Source: Streptococcus pseudopneumoniae ATCC BAA-960 = CCUG 49455
GTDB lineage: Bacteria; Bacillota; Bacilli; Lactobacillales; Streptococcaceae
Reading direction: 5' to 3'
Assembly: GCF_002087075.1 (NCBI RefSeq)
Contig: NZ_MWSM01000071.1
Location: 1 to 13,744 of the forward strand
DNA length: 13,744 bases
Numbering within the stretch: the stretch's first letter is position 1; every line of letters begins with the position of its first letter. The position numbers were made by a program, and so were the translations under genes. Positions 7,625-13,744 of this stretch are shown here, piece by piece. The notes under the pieces were generated by a model. That model made no database searches. It saw nothing but the letters and a program-made list of their open reading frames with translations, and was not told where the DNA came from.

Positions 7625-7653
7625 AGTATAATACAAACAGTAATTATTTTCAA
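7625..7653 (-). promoter_or_regulatory. Promoter of the AAA_14 ATPase gene
   Basis: On the minus strand TTGAAA (7648-7653), a 17-nt spacer and TATACT (7625-7630), 18 nt before the start codon. Both hexamers are close to consensus. Confidence 0.7.
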
Positions 7654-7657
7654 ATAT

Positions 7658-7707
7658 TTAGAAATAATATTTAATTTGTTTGATTATTTCTAATTGTTTA
7701 GAAATAA
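7658..7707. repeat. Three copies of TTAGAAATAA, two of them forming a palindrome
   Basis: TTAGAAATAA is at 7658-7667 and 7698-7707, and its reverse complement TTATTTCTAA is at 7684-7693. The last two make a perfect 10-bp inverted repeat with a 4-nt loop. The array lies just upstream of the ATPase promoter -35, so an operator or a DNA-protein assembly site is plausible. No known protein could be assigned. Confidence 0.6.
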
Positions 7708-7819
7708 CATCTGGAACTATTTAAATATCTTCAAGATAGAAAAAGAAATTGTACTTGTTGATGTTGAATCATTTGTGTTAACAAGTCATTTAGAAGCATT
7801 TAAGAAATTAGTGAAATGA
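7694..7819 (+). pseudogene. Possible gene remnant
   Basis: An open frame of about 41 codons ends at TGA 7817-7819 and encodes a protein-like tail, with VLVDVESFVL and LEAFKKLVK. It has no ATG and no ribosome binding site and directly overlaps the repeat array. It could be the 3' end of a lost gene or chance. The rest of 7607-8010 holds only promoters and AT-rich sequence. Confidence 0.25.
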
Positions 7820-7981
7820 AAAACTCATGGCAGAACAAATTGTTGGGTATATGGTCTATTACTAACAACTACTGCTAGTTTATGAGATAGATATTTAATT
7901 ATTCTCGGATAAATAGGATAAGCGTGCTGAAAACTTAGATATGACAAACAAAATAAAATTTTTAAAAGCTACAGAGAAACA

Positions 7982-7990
7982 TGGTATAAT
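7982..7990 (+). promoter_or_regulatory. Extended -10 promoter of the Fic antitoxin gene
   Basis: TGG followed by TATAAT (7985-7990) is an extended -10 site, 20 nt before the antitoxin start codon. The -35 region (around TTAAAA, 7962) is weak. Confidence 0.6.
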
Positions 7991-8010
7991 GTATCTAAAG
8001 GAGGTAGCAT

Positions 8011-8187
8011 ATGTCCTTAGATATAGATAAAGAAAAGATGGCAATCATGGGAATAGCTTTTGAAAACCGATCCGTTTTTAAGAGTGTTTGGTATGCTTTA
8101 AGTACAAATATGATTGAAGGATGGCGACCTACGGTTAGTGATGTTGAAAAATTACGAGATGAAGCTCTTGCTCTGGGGATGACTTAA
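8011..8187 (+). CDS. VbhA-like antitoxin of a Fic toxin system
   Basis: A 58-aa protein with a perfect ribosome binding site (AAAGGAGG, 7998-8005) before its ATG. It contains TNMIEG at residues 32-37, which fits the (S/T)xxxE(G/N) inhibitory-helix motif of Fic regulators; Glu36 would block ATP positioning in the Fic active site. The following WRPTVSDVEKLR resembles the region after the motif in VbhA-type antitoxins. Its stop codon overlaps the start of the Fic remnant (TAATG), the classic order of antitoxin then toxin. The antitoxin frame is intact while the toxin is broken, so it is an orphan. Identification rests on the motif and the neighbouring Fic N-terminus. Confidence 0.82.
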   Translation: MSLDIDKEKMAIMGIAFENRSVFKSVWYALSTNMIEGWRPTVSDVEKLRDEALALGMT

Positions 8188-8392
8188 TGAAGCGCAACTG
8201 TTATGAGTCTTATGACTATGTTGATCCGGATAATTTATATACCGATCCGGGTTCTTCAGTTCTAAGAAATAAGCAGGAAGGAAAAAAGCACGCGAGCTTG
8301 AATATCGTATGATTGCTAGTAAGAGTTTGAAATTATTTATCAATCCTATCTTAGTTAATAGTTTAAAAGTAGTTTGTTTCACAACTGCATAA
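8187..8392 (+). pseudogene. Fic toxin remnant, frameshifted and truncated
   Basis: The first frame starts at ATG 8187 and encodes a typical Fic N-terminus with YTDPGSSVLRNK, ending at TGA 8310-8312 after 41 codons. Near the A6 run at 8282-8287 the match moves to another frame, KKARELEYRMIASKSLKLF followed by INPILVNSLK, which runs to TAA 8390-8392. Full Fic toxins continue with an IHRxLF-like helix and the catalytic HPFxxGNGR loop; both are absent. The product cannot have AMP-transferase activity. The AT-rich DNA after it (to about 8470) shows no further match. Confidence 0.8.
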
Positions 8393-8473
8393 GCTTAGAA
8401 AAGTTGAAAAGTGATAACTCTTTAATAAACTCTTGGTTTGTTAAAAGATATTTTGTCCACTACATTTTTTCAA

Positions 8474-8502
8474 TTGACTATTATTTGTCATAGATATAAC
8501 AG
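8474..8502 (+). promoter_or_regulatory. Possible GH31 gene promoter
   Basis: TTGACT (8474-8479) with TAACAG 17 nt later (8497-8502), or TATAAC at a short 15-nt spacing. The -35 is good and the -10 poor, about 85 nt before the GH31 start. Confidence 0.45.
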
Positions 8503-8530
8503 ATAGAACATTGCATTCAGAATAATGAAA

Positions 8531-8560
8531 AACGCATCAAAAATGGTGCGTTCTGTTTTT
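8531..8560 (+). terminator. Terminator-like hairpin in the GH31 leader
   Basis: AACGCATC (8531-8538) pairs with GGTGCGTT (8545-8552), with one G-T pair and a 6-nt loop, followed by CTG and five T. It ends 27 nt before the GH31 start codon and only 10 nt before its ribosome binding site. It may close the antitoxin/Fic transcript or attenuate GH31 expression. Confidence 0.65.
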
Positions 8561-8587
8561 ATGCTACCATAAAAGGAGGACAACAAA

Positions 8588-10801
8588 TTGAAAATTTTTA
8601 AGGGAGAGTTTTATCGAATCTCTGTATTAACAGACAAGTTAGTAAGGTTAGAATACTCTCAAGCTGGAAGTTTTGAGGATAGAACGACACAACTTATCTA
8701 TAATAGAGATTTTGGTCAAGTTTCGTTAGATTATATCGAGACATCAAACGTACTAGATATTATGACGGACTATTTTCATCTGCACTTTAATAAAGGAGAA
8801 TTTAACGCCGAAAATTTATTTATAGAATTAAAAGGAAATTTTGCCGTATATGGTAGTCGCTGGTATTTTGGTGAATCTATTGAAACGTTAAAAGGAACAG
8901 CTCGGACTCTGGATGAGGCAGATGGAGCAATCTCGTTAGAAGATGGAATTATTAGCAGAAATGGTATAGCCTTATTGGATGATTCTAAAGGATTTATTTG
9001 GGATGAACAGTCTGGTTATATTGAGAGAGAAAATCAAATTGACTTGTATTTCTTTGCTTATGGGCATGATTATAGAGGAGCAATCAGAGACTTTTACCAT
9101 TTGACTGGTTCAACACCCTTGTTGCCAAGATACGCTTTAGGCAATTGGTGGAGTAGGTATTGGCCTTATACGTCGGATGAATACTTGGATTTAATAGACA
9201 GATTTGAAACAGAGAAAATTCCATTATCTATCGGTGTTTTAGATATGGATTGGCACATAACTGAAATTCCAGCCCGTTTTGGAAGTGGCTGGACAGGATA
9301 TAGTTGGAATAAAAACTTAATACCTAATCCAGAACAGTTACTGCAACAACTTCATGATAGAAAGTTAAAACTCTCCTTAAATGTCCATCCTGCTGATGGT
9401 ATACGGGCTTATGAAGAAGCTTATCCTCAAGTCGCAAAACGATTGGGGTTAAATGTAGAACTAGAGGAACCTGCTATTTTTGATTTTTTTAATCCCTCTT
9501 TTAGAGAAGCCTACTTTAAAGATGTTCATTATGAGCTAGAAAAGCAGGGAGTAGATTTTTGGTGGATTGACTGGCAACAAGGGACACAAGGCATGTTGGA
9601 TCCACTGTGGCTTTTAAACCATTATCACTATCAGGATAGTTGTAAAAATGCAGAAGGTGGTTTGATTTTATCAAGATATGCAGGTCCTGGTAGTCATCGC
9701 TACCCTGTTGGTTTTTCAGGAGATACCATTATTAGTTGGAATTCCTTAAGATTTCAACCTTATTTTACAGCGACAGCATCTAATATCGGTTATAGTTGGT
9801 GGAGCCATGATATCGGTGGGCACATGCTGGGGGATTATGACGAAGAGCTACAAACCAGATGGCTACAGTTTGGCGTTTTTAGTCCGATTACTCGATTACA
9901 TAGTTCTAGAAGTCCCTTCAATAGTAAAGAACCTTGGTTTTTTTCAGAAACAACATCTAAGATTATGAAGAAATACCTTCGTTTGAGACATCAGATGATT
10001 CCCTATCTATACACTATGAATGTAAAGACACACGAGGAAGGTGCCCCATTAATCAGTCCAATCTATTATTTCTACCCAGAGAATGATGAGAGTTATAATG
10101 TTCCAAATCAATACTTTTTTGGAACAGAACTGATGGTGGCTCCCATTGTAGAAAAGATGGATTTGGCATTCCAATCTGCAAAAGTGGATGTATGGTTCCC
10201 TGAAGGTGAATGGTATGACTTCTTTTCAGAGAAAAAATACACAGGTGGTGTGAAGTTAAGTGTTTATAGAGACATTTCGACTATGTCTGTGTTTGCAAAA
10301 AGTGGTGCCATCATTCCCTTGGTTGGTTCTGAGATAGGTATGGGTGTTGATTTACCTGAAGTTGTAGATTGGTATGTATTCCCAGGCAAACAACATTCTT
10401 TTGAAATGATTGAAGATCAAAATGGTCAAAGATATAAAACAAGATTATCAATCGACTGGGAAATGGGGATGGTAGAGTTAACATTACATGGAGATTCTAG
10501 TATCGTTCCAAACAATAGAAAACATAGAATTCATTTTAAAGGAACGAATGTGTCTATCATTGAATTGCCAAATAAGAATGATACAGCTAGATTTGAATGG
10601 AAAGATAATAAAAGGACATCCCTAAATGACGAAGTTTTTAGACTACTAAAGACGGCTTCTCTTCCATATGAATTAAAAGATAGATTGTTAAATCAATTCA
10701 TCAATGCCAAAAATTCTCATGACTTAATGAATATCTTGCATCGTCAGGACGAGGAATTGAGAGGGCGTTTGTTGGAAATGATATTTACTAGCCAAAACTA
10801 A
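8588..10801 (+). CDS. Glycoside hydrolase family 31 (alpha-glucosidase/alpha-xylosidase type)
   Basis: A 737-aa cytoplasmic enzyme with no signal peptide, expected to cleave alpha-linked sugars from non-reducing ends. The N-terminal part (to about 165) is the beta-sandwich of GH31 enzymes. The (beta/alpha)8 barrel follows, from LLPRYALGNWWSRYW (residues 178-192) to about 520. The nucleophile is probably Asp328 in WWIDWQQ, and the acid/base Asp379 in VGFSGDT. The loops SHDIGGH (406-412) and ITRLHSS (434-440) are also typical. WIDWQQ in place of the common DMNE-type motif suggests a distinct subgroup with unproven specificity. The start is TTG at 8588, set by AAAGGAGG at 8572-8579. A GH31 gene near a glutathione peroxidase gene is a known pneumococcal arrangement. 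Confidence 0.93.
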   Translation: MKIFKGEFYRISVLTDKLVRLEYSQAGSFEDRTTQLIYNRDFGQVSLDYIETSNVLDIMTDYFHLHFNKGEFNAENLFIELKGNFAVYGSRWYFGESIETLKGTARTLDEADGAISLEDGIISRNGIALLDDSKGFIWDEQSGYIERENQIDLYFFAYGHDYRGAIRDFYHLTGSTPLLPRYALGNWWSRYWPYTSDEYLDLIDRFETEKIPLSIGVLDMDWHITEIPARFGSGWTGYSWNKNLIPNPEQLLQQLHDRKLKLSLNVHPADGIRAYEEAYPQVAKRLGLNVELEEPAIFDFFNPSFREAYFKDVHYELEKQGVDFWWIDWQQGTQGMLDPLWLLNHYHYQDSCKNAEGGLILSRYAGPGSHRYPVGFSGDTIISWNSLRFQPYFTATASNIGYSWWSHDIGGHMLGDYDEELQTRWLQFGVFSPITRLHSSRSPFNSKEPWFFSETTSKIMKKYLRLRHQMIPYLYTMNVKTHEEGAPLISPIYYFYPENDESYNVPNQYFFGTELMVAPIVEKMDLAFQSAKVDVWFPEGEWYDFFSEKKYTGGVKLSVYRDISTMSVFAKSGAIIPLVGSEIGMGVDLPEVVDWYVFPGKQHSFEMIEDQNGQRYKTRLSIDWEMGMVELTLHGDSSIVPNNRKHRIHFKGTNVSIIELPNKNDTARFEWKDNKRTSLNDEVFRLLKTASLPYELKDRLLNQFINAKNSHDLMNILHRQDEELRGRLLEMIFTSQN

Positions 10802-10868
10802 TTGAAATAATTAGAAAGTCATTTGTTTAGTGTATATGAAGCTTCGGTATGGCATTTGTCATCATTGG

Positions 10869-10885
10869 TCACATTGAAAATGTGA
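10869..10885. repeat. Short inverted repeat after GH31
   Basis: TCACATT (10869-10875) and AATGTGA (10879-10885) with a 3-nt loop. No T tract follows. Possibly part of the 3' end structure of the GH31 transcript. Confidence 0.4.
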
Positions 10886-10912
10886 AATAAGCACCTACAA
10901 CATAGACTTTAC

Positions 10913-10946
10913 AACACTTCATGTTTCATATCATGGGGTGTTTTTC
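10913..10946 (+). terminator. GH31 terminator
   Basis: AACACTTCATG (10913-10923) pairs with CATGGGGTGTT (10932-10942) over 11 bp with two G-U pairs and an 8-nt loop, running into a T tract. A good Rho-independent terminator 112 nt after the GH31 stop. Confidence 0.8.
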
Positions 10947-10964
10947 TATTTAAGTCAAAGCCAA

Positions 10965-11017
10965 TCAAAAAATCTCACTATTCATCAGGCTAAAAGAAAC
11001 CTAATCATAGTGAGATT
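10965..11017 (-). terminator. Terminator of the XRE-DUF3278-gpo operon
   Basis: AATCTCACTAT (10971-10981) and ATAGTGAGATT (11007-11017) form a perfect 11-bp stem with a 25-nt inner region. On the minus strand it is followed by a run of T, 6 nt beyond the glutathione peroxidase stop. A strong Rho-independent terminator; with the GH31 one it separates convergent transcripts. Confidence 0.82.
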
Positions 11018-11022
11018 GTGAA

Positions 11023-11499
11023 TTATAGTAATTTTTGTATCGCCTCTTCAATTTGTTTTGGGTTTGTTTTTGAAGAGAAGCGTTCAACGATCTGCCCATC
11101 ACGACCGATGAGAAATTTAGCGAAATTCCATTCGATTCGTTTTCCTAGTGGGCCAGATTTCTGGTCTTTCAACCAAACATAGAGGGGATCTGCTTCTTTG
11201 CCGTTGACCTTAATCTTGGCAAAACGTGGGAAGGTGGTTTGAAAATGTAGGCTACAGAAGGCGTTGATTTCCTCTGCGCTGCCGGGTGCTTGTCCCATAA
11301 ACTGATTGCAAGGGAAATCCAATATTTCGAAGCCCTGATCTTGATAGCGTTCATAGAGTTCTTGAAGTCCTTGGTACTGGGGCGTTAAACCACATCCAGT
11401 AGCAGTGTTGACAACCAAGAGAACCTTACCACGATAGGTCTCTAGTGGAGTTTCTTGCTTGTCTTGGTTCAAGACTGAAAAATCGTATAGTGAAGTCAT
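11023..11499 (-). CDS. gpo: Glutathione peroxidase family protein
   Basis: A 158-aa soluble thiol peroxidase that reduces hydrogen peroxide and organic peroxides. The peroxidatic Cys is Cys36 in NTATGCGLTPQY. FPCNQFMGQ (62-70) carries Cys64 and the tetrad Gln, and WNFAKFLIGRDG (124-135) supplies the tetrad Trp and Asn. The sequence is full length for bacterial members, which in streptococci often use thioredoxin rather than glutathione. It is the last gene of a seven-gene operon; its ATG overlaps the stop of the preceding 57-aa gene by ATGA, and AAGGAG lies about 11 nt upstream. Streptococci make their own peroxide and lack catalase, so a role in peroxide defence is likely. The symbol follows pneumococcal usage. 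Confidence 0.93.
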   Translation of the reverse strand: MTSLYDFSVLNQDKQETPLETYRGKVLLVVNTATGCGLTPQYQGLQELYERYQDQGFEILDFPCNQFMGQAPGSAEEINAFCSLHFQTTFPRFAKIKVNGKEADPLYVWLKDQKSGPLGKRIEWNFAKFLIGRDGQIVERFSSKTNPKQIEEAIQKLL

Positions 11500-11669
11500 T
11501 GCTTGCTTTTCTCCTTCTGTTTGGTATTTTTAGGAGTTTTCTCCTCCTGTAGTGATAGAAATCCGTAGGTCAGGGTTCCAAAAATGCTACCGATAATCAG
11601 GCCATACATTAGGAAAGGAACACTTTTATCGAATTGCACGAGCAACTTCCCAAAATCTGAAAAGGACAT
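11496..11669 (-). CDS. Small membrane protein, 57 aa
   Basis: Starts at ATG 11669 (MSFSDFGKLL) and has one membrane segment, about residues 18-38 (PFLMYGLIIGSIFGTLTYGF). A very polar Lys-rich tail (QEEKTPKNTKQKEKSKQ) follows. It fills the gap between the 133-aa gene (stop ends 3 nt upstream) and gpo, and its TGA overlaps the gpo ATG. No clear own ribosome binding site, so translation probably depends on coupling. I do not recognise the family. The tight packing on both sides argues that it is real. Confidence 0.7.
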   Translation of the reverse strand: MSFSDFGKLLVQFDKSVPFLMYGLIIGSIFGTLTYGFLSLQEEKTPKNTKQKEKSKQ

Positions 11670-11672
11670 CTG

Positions 11673-12074
11673 CTAAACGAAGACTTTATGAAAGATGAGT
11701 AGGGTAAAGAGGCCAATCTGAATACCGATAAACACAATCCAGCTTCGGAATTTGATTTGGCCTTTGCTGTAGGTTTTGAGGATAATTTCTGACTTGTCAT
11801 CTTTTTCCAGCTGGAGTTCTTTGACGACTCTTTGAGTTTTTAAAGTAATGAAAAAAATGAGTCCAAAATAGATGTAGGGTATAACATTTCGAACAATTTC
11901 TATAAAGCTTCCGAACAAAATATAGAATAGGAAGAGAATGAAGGAAGAGTAAAAGATTTGGATCATGGAACGGGCGCAAGCCTTGTAGATAATCTCTTGC
12001 CGGCATTCATCAAAAGGGCCTTGGATATGAAAGAGATTTCGAAGTAGGCGAGTGGTGAAGTCTTCTTTTTTCAT
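11673..12074 (-). CDS. DUF3278-like membrane protein, 133 aa
   Basis: The N-terminus MKKEDFTTRLLRNLFHIQGPFDE is close to that of the 180-aa protein in the same operon (MKKExFTxxL and IxGPxDE in common). It has about three membrane segments at 38-59, 62-78 and 109-129, with a charged loop between the last two (KELQLEKDDKSE). AGGAG precedes the ATG at good spacing. It lacks the YPGMKAG-type C-terminal half of the 180-aa paralogue. Function unknown; the family is common in lactic acid bacteria next to small XRE regulators. Confidence 0.75.
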   Translation of the reverse strand: MKKEDFTTRLLRNLFHIQGPFDECRQEIIYKACARSMIQIFYSSFILFLFYILFGSFIEIVRNVIPYIYFGLIFFITLKTQRVVKELQLEKDDKSEIILKTYSKGQIKFRSWIVFIGIQIGLFTLLIFHKVFV

Positions 12075-12100
12075 GTTAGTAATCTCCTAGATGAGTGGTT

Positions 12101-12427
12101 TTACTGACTTTCTTTTACGAATTGATAGAGATAATAAAGATAAGTGATAGAAGAAAGGCTAGCGATAGTCAGCAGTAAATAATATTTCCAACCGCTTGAG
12201 ATGAGCATCAGTTGTGGTAAAGATAGAATCATAAAGTACAGTGCTAAGTTGAGTATGCGTGTTTTTTGGGAGTCAATCTTTAGATAAGTTAGCCCTTTGT
12301 TAAGTGCTGGAATAAAGACTAGCCCGAGGAATATCTCGCTGATTGGCAAGTTCCCTGAAACGATGATGAAGATGAGCAGGGAACTGAACAAAAGATGATA
12401 GGTAAGTAAAGTTACTAGTGATTTCAT
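12101..12427 (-). CDS. Four-segment membrane protein, 108 aa
   Basis: ATG 12427 was chosen because AGGAGG lies 7 nt upstream; the frame stays open further upstream, into the preceding gene. About four hydrophobic segments lie at residues 4-24, 30-46, 59-76 and 82-102, with short charged loops and a polar end (FVKESQ). I do not recognise a family; it may be a helper for the DUF3278-like neighbours. It starts 10 nt after the 80-aa gene. Confidence 0.75.
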   Translation of the reverse strand: MKSLVTLLTYHLLFSSLLIFIIVSGNLPISEIFLGLVFIPALNKGLTYLKIDSQKTRILNLALYFMILSLPQLMLISSGWKYYLLLTIASLSSITYLYYLYQFVKESQ

Positions 12428-12437
12428 AAGGCACCTC

Positions 12438-12680
12438 CTAATCCTGGTCTTTTTTAGCTCTTGCAATACGAAGTGAGTCGACAATATGTATCATCACTCC
12501 GAAAAAGAAAGCTCCCAGTATAGTTTTAAAAATATGTTTTGTATTTAGAAGAGAACTGATAAAATTTGGATTTTCACTTGTTAGGGTATCAATGAGTGGA
12601 ATTATAAAAAATATCACTGTTCCATAAATCGAACCTGCTTTCAGACCAGGATAACGTAACTGTTTCTGTTCTTTTTTCAT
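12438..12680 (-). CDS. Half-size DUF3278-like membrane protein, 80 aa
   Basis: ATG 12680 was chosen for its AGGAGG; the frame is open further upstream but without a site. The whole protein resembles the C-terminal half of the 180-aa neighbour: QLRYPGLKAGSIYG against QLHYPGMKAGLLYG, FFFGVMI against FFFGVII, and RIARAKKDQD against RIAKAKKNQD. Two membrane segments lie at about 14-32 and 50-68. It probably arose by partial tandem duplication. It starts 10 nt after the 180-aa gene. Confidence 0.8.
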   Translation of the reverse strand: MKKEQKQLRYPGLKAGSIYGTVIFFIIPLIDTLTSENPNFISSLLNTKHIFKTILGAFFFGVMIHIVDSLRIARAKKDQD

Positions 12681-12690
12681 GAGTTTCCTC

Positions 12691-13233
12691 CTAATCATTA
12701 TCCTGATTTTTCTTGGCTTTTGCAATGCGACGGGAGATGATAATTTGTATAATCACTCCGAAGAAGAAAGATTGGAGAATACTTGAAAAAATATTTTTAA
12801 AAGTGAGAAGAGACTGAAGATAGTCCTGACTCTCACCTAGCAGTATATGGAGAAGAGGGGTTGAAAAAAAACTCATTAATCCATAGAGTAGACCTGCTTT
12901 CATACCAGGGTAGTGTAGTTGATTGCTTTCTTTCTCGCTCAGCATATCTGGATCAATAGCTGTAATCCCTGTTTTTTTGGTTTGGGAGAGCACATAGAGA
13001 GCAGAAATCATCGAAATGCCGAATACCACAAGAGGATAGCCGATAGCGACAATTTGTGGGTATTTATAAGCGAGGACAAAGGGGATGAGATTTCCAAATG
13101 TCATCAGATAAAAGAGGATGATAAAGACTTGATTGCCAATACGATCAGCCTCGCGTCGTTTGTGTTCATCAAGTGGTCCTGAAATGCCATAAATGCGTTT
13201 GATCAGTTTTTCCGTGAAGGTTTCTTTTTTCAT
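12691..13233 (-). CDS. DUF3278 family membrane protein, 180 aa
   Basis: A start with AAGGAG 8 nt upstream; N-terminal MKKETFTEKLIKRIYGISGP, then about four membrane segments at 34-55, 60-83, 111-132 and 148-167, and a basic C-terminal tail. It follows a small XRE regulator by 15 nt, the usual partner of this family in streptococci and lactobacilli. Function unknown; a stress-linked or membrane-protein role is a guess from the operon ending in a peroxidase. Two shorter genes downstream resemble its N-terminal and C-terminal halves. Confidence 0.8.
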   Translation of the reverse strand: MKKETFTEKLIKRIYGISGPLDEHKRREADRIGNQVFIILFYLMTFGNLIPFVLAYKYPQIVAIGYPLVVFGISMISALYVLSQTKKTGITAIDPDMLSEKESNQLHYPGMKAGLLYGLMSFFSTPLLHILLGESQDYLQSLLTFKNIFSSILQSFFFGVIIQIIISRRIAKAKKNQDND

Positions 13234-13248
13234 AAGTTTGCTCCTTTT

Positions 13249-13443
13249 TTAAAAATTATCCTCCCAAAAGAGACTGTTGAGGTCAGTTTGGAGGCTGCGG
13301 GCGAGATTGAGACAGAGTTCCAAGGTTGGATTGTACTTGTCGTTTTCAATCATATTGATGGTCTGTCTCGAGACACCGATATCCTTGGCTAGTTCTAGCT
13401 GGGAAATGCCCAGTTCCTTGCGAAATTCTTTCACACGATTCAT
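13249..13443 (-). CDS. Small Cro/CI-type (XRE) transcriptional regulator
   Basis: A 64-aa single-domain DNA-binding protein. The helix-turn-helix fills residues 5-58, with QLELAKDIGVSRQTINMIE as the core and NDKYNPTLELCLNLARSL behind, the layout of YozG-like regulators. AAAGGAGA precedes the ATG. It is the first gene of the seven-gene operon and starts from a consensus promoter with an overlapping TGTCAA/TTGACA inverted repeat, so it probably controls its own operon. Confidence 0.9.
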   Translation of the reverse strand: MNRVKEFRKELGISQLELAKDIGVSRQTINMIENDKYNPTLELCLNLARSLQTDLNSLFWEDNF

Positions 13444-13483
13444 CTGGTCTCCTTTCTGATTTATGTCGTATATATTTGACTAT

Positions 13484-13512
13484 ATTATATTCTTTTAAAT
13501 ATAAAGTGTCAA
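13484..13512 (-). promoter_or_regulatory. Promoter of the XRE-DUF3278-gpo operon
   Basis: On the minus strand TTGACA (13507-13512), 17 nt, TATAAT (13484-13489): a perfect sigma-A promoter, 40 nt before the regulator start. Confidence 0.88.
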
Positions 13513-13524
13513 GTATTTTTGACA
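13507..13524. promoter_or_regulatory. Candidate XRE operator
   Basis: TGTCAA (13507-13512) and TTGACA (13519-13524) form a perfect inverted repeat with a 6-nt spacer that covers the -35 hexamer. This is where a small repressor encoded by the first gene could act. Binding is inferred. Confidence 0.5.
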
Positions 13525-13649
13525 TATTTTTGAAGAAATAGTAGTCTCCTTGTCCGATTATCACATTAAAATGAAAGCTCTTCTAGGCATAAGAAAACAC
13601 CTCTGAGTTATACTTGTTGTTCAATCACAAACACAAGAAAGGCACAGAA

Positions 13650-13744
13650 ATGCAAAACCATTATACTACAAAAGCCAAACATTTGACAATCGATAGCCGT
13701 CGCTTAATCGAACGATGGAAAAAGGAAGGGAAATCAAATAGAGA
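13650..13744 (+). mobile_element. IS1239-like (IS30 family) transposase, 5' end only
   Basis: Starts at ATG 13650 with AAAGG before it and encodes MQNHYTTKAKHLTIDSRRLI and on to KSNR, where the window ends. This matches, from memory, the N-terminus of IS1239-type transposases of pneumococci, which begin with a helix-turn-helix region. The left end of the element should lie between about 13525 and 13640, but I could not identify its terminal repeat. Confidence 0.8.

Noticed and set aside
7658..7707. CRISPR array
   Set aside because: Only three 10-bp copies, one inverted, with unequal spacing; no repeat of CRISPR length and no cas genes.
7830..7870. Short frame beginning MAEQIVGYMVYY
   Set aside because: Only 12 codons with no ribosome binding site; too short to support.
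8152..8382. 76-aa minus-strand frame across the Fic remnant
   Set aside because: It is the reverse of recognisable Fic sequence, with no ribosome binding site.
12919..13182. 87-aa plus-strand frame opposite the 180-aa DUF3278 gene
   Set aside because: A shadow of a well-supported gene with its own ribosome binding site and a paralogue in the operon.

Overview
The window looks like the chromosome of a mitis-group Streptococcus (S. pneumoniae, S. pseudopneumoniae or S. mitis). The evidence is AT-rich DNA, strong AGGAGG-type ribosome binding sites, a recognisable TprA/PhrA peptide-signalling pair whose PhrA ends in SNGLDVGKAD, a GH31 glycosidase close to a glutathione peroxidase, and the first codons of an IS1239-like (IS30 family) transposase at the right edge.

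Region 1 (1-5966) is a bacteriocin and quorum-sensing locus. Going leftwards on the minus strand it holds phrA (a 56-aa pro-peptide, 4752-4922), a lactococcin-972-like secreted bacteriocin (4294-4587), a 733-aa DUF1430-type bacteriocin-associated membrane protein (2086-4287), its ABC ATPase (1440-2081), and a second DUF1430-type gene that is frameshifted at an A7 run and cut off near position 62. The regulator tprA (5103-5966) is divergent from phrA, and both have good sigma-A promoters. The inferred circuit is that TprA controls phrA, exported and re-imported PhrA heptapeptide relieves TprA, and transcription then reaches the bacteriocin/ABC genes.

Region 2 (5967-8587) is a patchwork of accessory DNA. 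It has a cluster of three hairpins, an AAA_14/DUF4143 ATPase gene (6398-7606, minus), a motif repeated in inverted and direct orientation upstream of it, an orphan VbhA-like Fic antitoxin (8011-8187), and a frameshifted, truncated Fic toxin remnant (8187-8392).

Region 3 (8588-10801) is one GH31 alpha-glycosidase gene on the plus strand. It has a terminator-like hairpin in its leader and a terminator behind it.

Region 4 (10971-13524, minus) reads as a single seven-gene operon. A consensus promoter drives a small Cro/CI-type regulator, three DUF3278-like or related membrane proteins plus one further membrane protein, a 57-aa membrane peptide, and finally glutathione peroxidase, ended by a strong terminator. 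The right edge (13650 onward) enters an IS1239-like element. No rRNA, tRNA or CRISPR array was seen.
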